64,000 nt of DNA from NCBI GenBank assembly GCA_937988885.1, contig CALKHR010000109.1, positions 62,001 to 126,000 of the forward strand, given 5' to 3'. This DNA is from an uncultured Roseiflexaceae bacterium. Lineage in GTDB: Bacteria; Chloroflexota; Chloroflexia; Chloroflexales; Roseiflexaceae. The notes beneath the pieces were generated by a model. It ran no database searches. It saw only the letters and a program-made list of their open reading frames with translations, and was not told the DNA's origin. Made by a program: the position numbers and the translations under genes. Positions 8,096-15,126 of the stretch are shown here, one piece after another; within the stretch, counting starts at the first letter, position 1; every line of letters begins with the position of its first letter.

Positions 8096-8875
8096 TTAGG
8101 TGAGCCAGGAGAGCCGACCCTCGCCAGCCGGACGCGTAACTAACCGATAGGCGATGGAAAGCGCCAACAGCACAGCGACCAACAGCGCCGTGCCAGCCAC
8201 CAGCATGCTGTCCGACTGCTTGACCGCCACGCCCACCAACGCCCAAATGATCACCGAGGTGTATACTGGGTCGTCGAATTTGCGCAGGATCGAGAAGCCA
8301 AGCACACCCGCCACCACAAACAGCAGGGCGGCCAACAACTGCCCGAACATGCTCACATCGCGCCAGCCGAAGGCGTAGAGCACTGTGCTCAGGTTGACGA
8401 TTGTGGCGACCGTGATCCAGCCCAAATACATGCTAAACGGCGCGCGGAGCAGCCAGCGCTCGCCTGTCGAAGCGGGAGTACCATCGGCTCGTAATTGTCT
8501 GTAAATGCCGATCAAGGTCACGAGCAGCATCAACATCAGGAGGATGTTCGGCAGCAGCAATTCGTAGTGCCAGGTGAACAACCAACCGACATTCGCCACA
8601 CAACTCACCAAGAAGAGTGGCGTGATGCGATCGATCGTCGGGTTACTGCGTTGGCTGGGCAGAGCTTGGTAAACGGCAAAACCGATCAAAGCAAGGTAGA
8701 TCAAGCCCCAGATCGAAAATGCGTAACCAGCGGGAGTGGTGAGCACGGGGTATAAATCAGAAAGCTCTTCTGTGCTCTTGCCATTCAGCGGTAAGGCATT
8801 GGAAAGCCAATTTACAACGATTGTACCAGCTAGGGCAGCAATATTTAAGGCGGCGCGTAGAAAGCCAAATCTCAT
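8096..8875 (-). CDS. TspO/MBR-like tryptophan-rich membrane protein
   Basis: This 259-residue protein has about eight hydrophobic segments. Features shared with the TspO/MBR family are 'PAGYAFSIWGLIYLAL' near residues 48-63, a tryptophan-rich middle (VGWLFTWHY) and 'FSMYLGWITVATIVNLS'. TspO proteins bind tetrapyrroles and other hydrophobic ligands in membranes. Classic TspO has about 160 residues and five helices; this is a longer bacterial relative often annotated only as tryptophan-rich sensory protein. It is monocistronic with its own terminator. Substrate and role are unknown. Confidence 0.65.
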   Translation of the reverse strand: MRFGFLRAALNIAALAGTIVVNWLSNALPLNGKSTEELSDLYPVLTTPAGYAFSIWGLIYLALIGFAVYQALPSQRSNPTIDRITPLFLVSCVANVGWLFTWHYELLLPNILLMLMLLVTLIGIYRQLRADGTPASTGERWLLRAPFSMYLGWITVATIVNLSTVLYAFGWRDVSMFGQLLAALLFVVAGVLGFSILRKFDDPVYTSVIIWALVGVAVKQSDSMLVAGTALLVAVLLALSIAYRLVTRPAGEGRLSWLT

Positions 8876-9071
8876 GGTGATCTCCCAATCTTGCTTGTTT
8901 CTTATACATTTCTAGCCTGTTTAGAGCAAGTCGTATGCCACCCAAATATATTTTATTGAGTTGTTGGGGATATTGTTTGGGTTTATGGAATAATCTGCAC
9001 GATGTATCAGCGCAATTTGCGCACCAAGTCGCCATTTCGTGAGGGCGTGGGAGTGGCATTCTCACGAGGAC

Positions 9072-9345
9072 GTGAGATGCGCCATTCGGCGGGTAGGCGA
9101 GTACGCGCGAGAACGTAGGCTGCTGTACAGGCCCAAAGGGCCGGTCGCGGCCCTTTGGAAACCCCGACCACGGGCTTAGCGCCCCTGGACCCCAAAGTGG
9201 AAGGCTACCTCATTTGATGCGCCCGTGGTTATGCCTTGCGGTACGTCACGCTGATGTGGGTGGGGTGCACGCTCGGTGGCAATTGGCGGTGTGGTCTGCA
9301 TAATTTGGTTTTTCACCAAGTCACCCGGTCACCAAGTCATCTCAA
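9072..9345 (-). repeat. Dispersed repeat R1, copy A (reverse orientation)
   Basis: This shares long blocks with the copies near 29.3, 32.45 and 32.75 kb, including the hairpin CCAAAGGGCCG/CGGCCCTTTGG (here on the complementary strand), the CTTTGGGGTCC segment and the CGCCGAATGGCGC end. It finishes in GTCACC/CAAGTC units. It is the most diverged of the four copies. No transposase or ribosome binding site is present. Confidence 0.85.
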
Positions 9346-9446
9346 ACCCGATTGGTCAGTATCACGATAGAAGCAGTTTTCGCCTGCGGCAGCAATGCAG
9401 AATCGCAATATTGAGCAGATGTGCCACTTTCCTTTCAATGAAAAGC

Positions 9447-9567
9447 ACTGTCATCTTGAACGGTCGAAGCCCTGAGTGAAGCGAATGGGGAGAGATCTCA
9501 ATGCGTACTGCAATGCAGAACAACGAGATTTCTCGCGTCGCCTAGCCGCTCGCTCGAAATGACAATG
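9447..9567. repeat. MITE-like element with inverted ends
   Basis: The ends CACTGTCATCTTGAAC and (reverse complement of the right end) CATTGTCATTTCGAG are related inverted repeats. The inside carries 'GAGATCTCA' and 'GAGATTTCTCGC'. Elements with a TGTCAT...CGAAGCGA...AGATTTCTC signature are scattered in many bacterial genomes. There is no coding capacity. Confidence 0.6.
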
Positions 9568-9615
9568 AAAACAGTGAAATATGACAGCTTTCAACGACAA
9601 CGAGCCAGTCGAACT

Positions 9616-9663
9616 TGGTATCACTAAGTCACCAGGTCACCTGGTCACCTTGTCACCAAGTCG
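9616..9663. repeat. GTCACC-type short tandem repeats
   Basis: Runs of 8-9 base units (variants of GGTCACCAAGTCACC and CTGGTCACC) fill this stretch. The same kind of unit borders the other repeat copies at about 29.2 and 32.3 kb. Units are contiguous, without the unique spacers of a CRISPR array. Confidence 0.7.
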
Positions 9664-9787
9664 CCAGAGCGGCGCCACAGCGCTGCGTAGAGTGTGAGGG
9701 ATGCGCAGCCGCTTCAACATTCATGGGGGCATGATGGTAGGGCGTTTCGGCTGCCGATGCGCTTTCTTCACCCAAACGAAAACGACG
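9664..9787 (-). repeat. Dispersed repeat R2, copy near the glycoside hydrolase gene
   Basis: Read on the minus strand it begins GTTTGGGTGAAGAAAGCGCA and ends with CACTCTACGCAGCGC before the GTGAC-type units. The same order of blocks occurs at 14.0 kb and 29.0 kb. It ends right at the glycoside hydrolase stop codon. Confidence 0.6.
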
Positions 9788-10915
9788 CTAGGGTGAGGTG
9801 ACGTTAGTGTTTGGCACGGCGGATTCGCGCACGGCCCAATAGATCGCTTTGGGCGTGCCATCGGAGGCGACGAACGTCCAGTTGTCGTGGTAGGTGTGGG
9901 TGGCGTTCGGCAGGTTGAACTGCCAGAGGCACAGCGCGGTGAGCCATTCCCACTCTTGGGCCTGCTGATAGGCGCCGACCGTCCAACGCAGGCGTTGCGA
10001 GGGCAGCACGGCGGCGGTCCAGCGCACATTGTCGTTCCAGCCGCCCTCGGTGACGATGATCGGCTTGTCGCCGTCGCCGAGCGCCTGCAACTCTTGATGC
10101 ACGAGTTCGACGCGCCGGAAGTTGATCTGCTCAGGGTCGGGTGGGGCGTCGTTGGGGCTGCGGTAGCCGTAGGTGTGCACGCCCCACATATCGTAGAAGT
10201 CGCCGCCACCCGCCTCGTAGAAGCGCCGCATGAACAGGAAGTCGTTCATGCGCTCGTCGTTATCGACCATGTCGGGCTGCGGCGAGAGCGCACCCGCGAT
10301 CACGATCGCGTCGGGCACGGCGGCCTTGACGCGGGGATAGACGACCTTGAGCAGCTCGGCGTAGGCGGCGGGGTCGGGCTTGCGGCGGCCCCACTCGATC
10401 GAGAGGTTCGGCTCGTTCCAGATGATCACGTGCCGGACGCCTTGCGGACGGTAGCGCTCCAGAAAGGCCACCACAAAGTCGGCGTAGTCAATGTACTGCT
10501 CAGGATCGAGATAGCGGTCGGTGGTGCCCTGCGGGCGCGCCCACTGCGGCACGATGTCGATGCGCGCCACCACGGTGAGTCCTTGGCGGCGGGCGTGCGC
10601 CACCATCATATCGGCGCCGTTCCAATCGTAGCCGTAGCGCGAACGGGGCTGCGCGTAGGACCACGGGAACAGATCGACGACCCAGCTTGCGCCCATCTCG
10701 CGCACTTGCTGAAAGGTTTGGGCGATGTACGCTTCGTCGGCTACGCCAGCCAGGCGGGTGTGCACGCCGATCTTGGGGTTGTTGGTGATGACCTGTTGCT
10801 GCTCGGGCAGGTGCAGGCTGCGCGGCATGCGGAGCGCCCAAAACTCGACCGCCAGCACGACGATCAGCAGGAGCAACACGATGACACGCACGAGCTTGAG
10901 CACAACCTTCTCCAT
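9788..10915 (-). CDS. Membrane-anchored glycoside hydrolase (clan GH-A, GH39/GH5-like)
   Basis: The 375-residue protein has an N-terminal anchor (about 7-27) and a (beta/alpha)8 enzyme domain facing outside. The likely acid/base is Glu168 in IIWNEPN and the likely nucleophile is Glu290 in IIVTEGGWND, the two-glutamate arrangement of retaining clan GH-A enzymes. 'VHTYGY' before the nucleophile fits an active-site His/Tyr. Such enzymes cleave beta-linked glycans, but the sugar is not predictable. The gene lies 12 bases after a GT39-like glycosyltransferase gene in the same direction, so both probably act on one cell-surface glycan or glycoprotein. No clear ribosome binding site, which suggests coupling. 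Confidence 0.75.
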   Translation of the reverse strand: MEKVVLKLVRVIVLLLLIVVLAVEFWALRMPRSLHLPEQQQVITNNPKIGVHTRLAGVADEAYIAQTFQQVREMGASWVVDLFPWSYAQPRSRYGYDWNGADMMVAHARRQGLTVVARIDIVPQWARPQGTTDRYLDPEQYIDYADFVVAFLERYRPQGVRHVIIWNEPNLSIEWGRRKPDPAAYAELLKVVYPRVKAAVPDAIVIAGALSPQPDMVDNDERMNDFLFMRRFYEAGGGDFYDMWGVHTYGYRSPNDAPPDPEQINFRRVELVHQELQALGDGDKPIIVTEGGWNDNVRWTAAVLPSQRLRWTVGAYQQAQEWEWLTALCLWQFNLPNATHTYHDNWTFVASDGTPKAIYWAVRESAVPNTNVTSP

Positions 10916-10927
10916 CGGGGCGCGCCG

Positions 10928-12592
10928 CTAGGGGCGGTGGACGCGCCACACTTCATACATCGGCCAGCCGTTGCTATCGATCGAGACATTGATCGGCTCG
11001 GCCCACATGCCCGCTTGCGCCACGATTTCGAGGAACGCCGCGCGCCGCTGGAAGGCCTCTTGATTCTCGGCGTGCGTGACGAACAGCGCGCCCTCATCGA
11101 ACGCGGGCTGGAGGAGTTCGGCGAAATTGGGCGGCGGCGCTTGGTCGTAGCCGTAGATCTCCTTGATCGGCTTGCGCGCGCCGTTCAGATATTCCACGCT
11201 GGTCGAGATGCCCCAATCGAGCGCCACGATCGGCTCGGGTTGGTCGCGCAGGAAGCGCGCCACATCGTAGATCGCGGCGGAGTGGAAGGAGCGCCCGCCG
11301 GTGGCGATGGTCGTGTTGAGGTAGTTGATGCTACTGCGCAACTGGCTCAGGAACGTGAGCGCGGCCAGCAACAGCATCGCCGTGTAGGCGGCTTGGCTCA
11401 GGAAGGACGGCGTGTGCTGCACCCAGCGTTGCAGGCGCTGTACGGCGGAGCCAAAGATGATTGCGGGCAGCATCACCACAATCGCGAAGTGGGTGTACCA
11501 CAGGCTCGAAATGGTGAAACAGCTCTGCAGCAGCGCGGCCAGCAACAGGAACGGCACGAACAGCGTGATGCGCCAATCGCGCCCCCGCGTCAGCGCGCTG
11601 TCGAGCAACAATACCAGCAGCGCCACGATCACCGAGGCCAGCGCGAACGTGCTGGGGAACGTGCCGCCCAAGTACCACAGGTGCTCGCCGGAGCGCAGCA
11701 CATCGGCGAGTTGCTCGATGCGGATGCGCAGGTTGCCCAGTACATCGGCGTTGCTGATGCCGAGGTAGGTGCGATCCGCGCTCTCTTGCACCACCCGCAC
11801 CGAGGCCCAGCCAGAGCGGATGTTGTAAAGGATAAACGGCCAGGTGCCCAGCAGCAAGCCGAGCACTAAGACGATCAACTCACGCCAGCGCTTGGAAATC
11901 CATTCCACTGCCAGAGCAGGCAGGCGGCGGTTCAGGGCGATGATCGCCCAGAGCACCGCGCCGTTCAGCAGCCACAGCGCGCTCACCTTGCTGTAGGCGG
12001 CCAACCCCACGCACAGCCCCACCACGCCGAGCAGCCAGGGGCGCGGATTGCGATACCAGGCGACACCCAGCGCCATCGCACAGATCGCGAAGAACGGGGC
12101 CAGCGTGGTGACGAACACGCCTTGGCGCGACCAAAAGATGAACGAGCCGAAGCTCGCCAGCCAGAGCGCGGTGTAGAAGGCGGCGGTACGGCCCCACAGT
12201 TGCACGACGAAGGCGTAGGAGGCGATGATCGTGAGCGCGCCGACCAGCACCGTCATGCTGCGCAGCGCCACGGCGGTCGGCCCCAGTAGCCAGATAAACG
12301 GGAGCGCGGCGTAGATCTGCGTGGCGCCGATGTGGTTCTGCACCATCAGCGGGAAGGCGACGCCGCCGATATGGAGGGCCACGCCGTTGAGCGCGGTGAT
12401 CGGCTGGCCTGCGAGCAACTGCGCGGCGGGCAGGCTGCCCTCCAGCGCTTCATCGTAGTGCAGGCCCGGCAGATCGAGACGCACACAAGCGAGCAATAGA
12501 AACAGTAGTATTGGGGCGAGCACGAGTTGGCCGTGTCGCGCGGCGACCGACCAAATGGCTGTCGCCGAAGGTCGGGCGTGTTGACGTGCCAT
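10928..12592 (-). CDS. GT39/ArnT-like membrane glycosyltransferase
   Basis: The 554-residue protein has an N-terminal helix, then a first external loop with 'LDLPGLHYDEALEG', where the acidic pair corresponds to the catalytic Asp/Glu of the PMT/ArnT (GT-C fold) superfamily. About ten to twelve further hydrophobic segments follow, then a soluble C-terminal part of roughly 150 residues. Family members move a sugar from a polyprenyl-phosphate carrier to proteins or lipids at the outer face of the membrane. Acceptor and sugar are unknown. It is the first gene of a two-gene unit with the glycoside hydrolase. Confidence 0.75.
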   Translation of the reverse strand: MARQHARPSATAIWSVAARHGQLVLAPILLFLLLACVRLDLPGLHYDEALEGSLPAAQLLAGQPITALNGVALHIGGVAFPLMVQNHIGATQIYAALPFIWLLGPTAVALRSMTVLVGALTIIASYAFVVQLWGRTAAFYTALWLASFGSFIFWSRQGVFVTTLAPFFAICAMALGVAWYRNPRPWLLGVVGLCVGLAAYSKVSALWLLNGAVLWAIIALNRRLPALAVEWISKRWRELIVLVLGLLLGTWPFILYNIRSGWASVRVVQESADRTYLGISNADVLGNLRIRIEQLADVLRSGEHLWYLGGTFPSTFALASVIVALLVLLLDSALTRGRDWRITLFVPFLLLAALLQSCFTISSLWYTHFAIVVMLPAIIFGSAVQRLQRWVQHTPSFLSQAAYTAMLLLAALTFLSQLRSSINYLNTTIATGGRSFHSAAIYDVARFLRDQPEPIVALDWGISTSVEYLNGARKPIKEIYGYDQAPPPNFAELLQPAFDEGALFVTHAENQEAFQRRAAFLEIVAQAGMWAEPINVSIDSNGWPMYEVWRVHRP

Positions 12593-12661
12593 GGTTGTCC
12601 TTATGTTGTCTTGCGGGGCATAGTATAGCAGAAGTTTCGCGAGGAGGATGAGGGTTTAGGG

Positions 12662-12687
12662 ATCATCCACAGATTACACAGATTTAG
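12662..12687. repeat. 26-bp dispersed motif (CACAGATTACACAGATT)
   Basis: ATCATCCACAGATTACACAG plus ATTTAG matches, with few differences, the reverse complement of 29558-29582 at the end of the LuxR-type gene. It lies in a gene-free stretch (12593-12879) with no other feature. Confidence 0.55.
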
Positions 12688-12879
12688 TATAGACAATTGG
12701 ATGTCTGATTGATGAGCGCGCATGCCTACGTATGCACAAGTTCGTGTCCGAGCAGCCGTTCAACAGCACCGTCATACCAACAAGCCCATCAATTCCACGA
12801 ATTCACAACCATATCTCAACTAACCACATAAACTAAAGCATGTTACAATTGGCTTTGTACCCCTTAACTACGGTTGTCT

Positions 12880-13197
12880 ATGAATGATAAACGTTTTAAT
12901 CCAAATACCTTCATCGACCGCCAGTTCGAGCAGGTGATCTCCGCGAACCATCGCTTGATGATGGCTATCGCACCCTCCGCAGTTCAGTTCGCCGCTACAA
13001 ACCGCCGGAGCGCCGCATGAGCGAACAGCACAATACACCTAACCGATTTCTCCAGGGCTAGTGAGTTTCACTCCGATGATGCAGACACCTATTATTGGCG
13101 CGGTCGTGCCAACCTCCGCACCAATCATTCTCTGCCAGCTGTAGGCGATTTCTTCAAAGTATTGAGTTTCAAGATGAAGATTGCTAAACGTGCATAG
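12880..13197 (+). pseudogene. Remnant of an AAA/STAND-type ATPase gene with TPR end
   Basis: A start at 12880 gives 46 codons beginning MNDKRFNPNTFIDRQFEQ, typical of the N-terminus of large AAA/STAND ATPases, then stops at 13018-13020. Shortly after, a second short frame ending at the TAG at 13195-13197 reads ADTYYWRGRANLRTNHSLPA, which fits a tetratricopeptide repeat. The simplest reading is a gene whose middle was deleted, leaving its two ends. Neither piece can be functional alone. Confidence 0.5.
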
Positions 13198-13304
13198 GGG
13201 ATGAGGTTGAGGAATGTTCAGTAGGGGAATTTCGCAGCGAGGCCACCTAGCTGCTCGCCAAGCGCTTCTCTGAACGAGGGGAAAACCAAAAAGTAGGAAC
13301 AGCT

Positions 13305-13892
13305 CTAGAGCGCGCCCAGCCCACCCAGCACAAACTGCACAGCCTGCTCGGCCATCTCGTCGGCGTCCTCGCCGCAAGCGCTGGCCAACCGCTGAAACGC
13401 GCGGGGACTCAGCAACTCAAGGCACAGCGTCGCCAGCACCGTCGGGTCGCCAGCGCGCACCACGCCGCTGCGCTGCCCATCGGTGATCGCCTGCACCAAC
13501 ATGCGCTGCAGCGCGGCGTACAACTCCTGCTGCTCGTGCGCGATGCCCGGCTGCGGGTCGATCAGCGCAGCCTGTCGCGAACAGCGCCGATACTGCACCA
13601 GCACCAGCGCCCGCAGTCGCCCAAGCGGCTCGTGCTCAGCCTGCGCCACGCTCTCCAACTGATGCTGCGCATCCACACACGCCTCGTGGCTCACCGCCGC
13701 AAACAGCTGCTCCTTGCTGGGAAACCGCCGATAAATCGTGCCAACACCAACGCCCGCCCGCCGCGCAACCTCCTCCATCGTCACATCGACGCCACGCTCG
13801 GCAAACAGTTCGTGTGCCGCGCGCAACACCCGCGCAAGGTTGCGTTGGGCATCGCGGCGCTCGCCACGGGTCGGCATATCGTTGGTATCCAT
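13305..13892 (-). CDS. TetR-family transcriptional regulator
   Basis: I start at the ATG at 13892 (MDTNDMPTRGERRDAQRN), because the 50 upstream codons in this frame run through intergenic repeat. The 195-residue protein has the TetR DNA-binding domain at about residues 15-65 (TMEEVARRAGVGVGTIYRRF, the helix-turn-helix) and a helical ligand-binding domain. TetR proteins are usually repressors released by a small ligand. It is divergent from the 14233-15126 gene, with a repeat in between, so either that gene or itself may be the target. The ligand is unknown. Confidence 0.9.
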   Translation of the reverse strand: MDTNDMPTRGERRDAQRNLARVLRAAHELFAERGVDVTMEEVARRAGVGVGTIYRRFPSKEQLFAAVSHEACVDAQHQLESVAQAEHEPLGRLRALVLVQYRRCSRQAALIDPQPGIAHEQQELYAALQRMLVQAITDGQRSGVVRAGDPTVLATLCLELLSPRAFQRLASACGEDADEMAEQAVQFVLGGLGAL

Positions 13893-14005
13893 CCTGAGCT
13901 CCGTCCTATCACTTCCGCCTTGGAGCGCGCAAAAAGCCGCGCCTCCGCCAGTATAGCACGAATACGTGAGAAACGGAAGATACATTCCACTTACCTTACA
14001 GCGCA

Positions 14006-14190
14006 GTTTTTTTGGGTGAAAGAAAAGCAGCCGCCTCAACACCGCCCGTCGCTACGGCACACGGCCCGCATCCGCAACGGTGGGCGCTCGTCTGATGGCG
14101 CTGCGCGCCGCTTCGCGCAAACGCCCCGCAACCCCAGCGCAAGGCGCTCCGATCAACGCCACGCCGACACCGAACCAGCTCGTTCAACGT
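14006..14190 (+). repeat. Dispersed repeat R2, copy between tetR-like gene and unknown gene
   Basis: TTTGGGTGAAAGAAAAGCAG at the left, CGCCCGTCGCTACGG in the middle (exact 15-base match with the copy at 29.0 kb), and an ATGGCGCT..CGCGCC block at the right. Open frames across it lack ribosome binding sites. Confidence 0.65.
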
Positions 14191-14232
14191 CTTATCCTTG
14201 TAACTCGAAGATGCACCCGAAAAGGAAGCAGC

Positions 14233-15126
14233 ATGGGAGCCACCTTCATGCGACTAGCCATCGAGCCGCTCACACCGCCGATCAAATCCGCCGATGCCTA
14301 TCGGCTGGCTTGGTGGATTTTCGACAACGTCACCACAAAATTCCGCGTGCCGATCGAGACCGATGTGCGAAACTACATCAACGAAATCAGCGGCCCAGAA
14401 AGGCAACAAATCCACAACGGCAAACGCCCCTACTCCCGCCAATCGCTCGACTACATCTTCCCCGGTTTCCTCGGCGCGGCAGGTGTCGCCGCCGAGCTTA
14501 CCCAGCACTGGTTCGAACTCTGCCTAGCGCTCTGGGAGAGCGAACTAGAATTGTATTTCAAACGCTACAATGTGCGGCTGCTCTCGGCGGTCACACCGCT
14601 CCACCAGTGCGTGCGCAATGCGCGCTGGCTCACCTTGCGCGATCGCAATTGGAGTATCAACAGCTTCGACAATAGCGAACCCTACCTGCTCAGCCAAACG
14701 TGGAACGACCGCGAACAACTGAATCTCGATCAACTCACACCCGAGGAACGAGCGTACTTCGACGCCGTTCAGCGGAGCGGCCTCTGCCACTGCTCCTTCT
14801 GTCGCCTGCTCATTCCTGATGCAGAAGGCGAAGCGCAACTCAAAGCCCGCGTCCTAGCCGCCGACAGCATGCAGGAGCGCGGTGCCTGCGGCTTGTGGAT
14901 CGCCTCGCTGCTCGCACCCAGCGCCGAGCTATTGCAGTGGCTCCTTGATATCGGCCTGCCGCACCTTGGCCCAGAGACGCACTTCCAATTCTCGCCCGCC
15001 AAACACGCCCTGCAACTGCTGGGGCAGCGCAACCCCGCCGCCCGCGCCTTCCTTCAAGCGGCACACGACCACCCCAACGAGGTGACGCGCCAAGCCATCG
15101 CTTGGATGCTACGCCCGAACGGCTAG
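14233..15126 (+). CDS. Protein of unknown function with a CxC-x2-C motif
   Basis: I do not recognise this 297-residue protein. The start at 14233 has AAGGAAG upstream. The N-terminal half is rich in aromatic residues and Trp (YRLAWWIFDNV, HWFELCLALWESEL); a cysteine motif CHCSFC at about residues 185-190 could bind metal; the C-terminal half (QLKARVLAADSMQERGACGL) reads like helical repeats of the HEAT type. It is soluble, with no signal peptide or membrane helix. It converges on the PKS-NRPS gene, and the stop codons of the two genes overlap in one CTAG. Confidence 0.6.
   Translation: MGATFMRLAIEPLTPPIKSADAYRLAWWIFDNVTTKFRVPIETDVRNYINEISGPERQQIHNGKRPYSRQSLDYIFPGFLGAAGVAAELTQHWFELCLALWESELELYFKRYNVRLLSAVTPLHQCVRNARWLTLRDRNWSINSFDNSEPYLLSQTWNDREQLNLDQLTPEERAYFDAVQRSGLCHCSFCRLLIPDAEGEAQLKARVLAADSMQERGACGLWIASLLAPSAELLQWLLDIGLPHLGPETHFQFSPAKHALQLLGQRNPAARAFLQAAHDHPNEVTRQAIAWMLRPNG

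Noticed and set aside
9616..9663. CRISPR-like array at the GTCACC repeats (also about 29188-29240)
   Set aside because: Units are contiguous 8-9 base repeats without unique spacers, and no cas gene is present.
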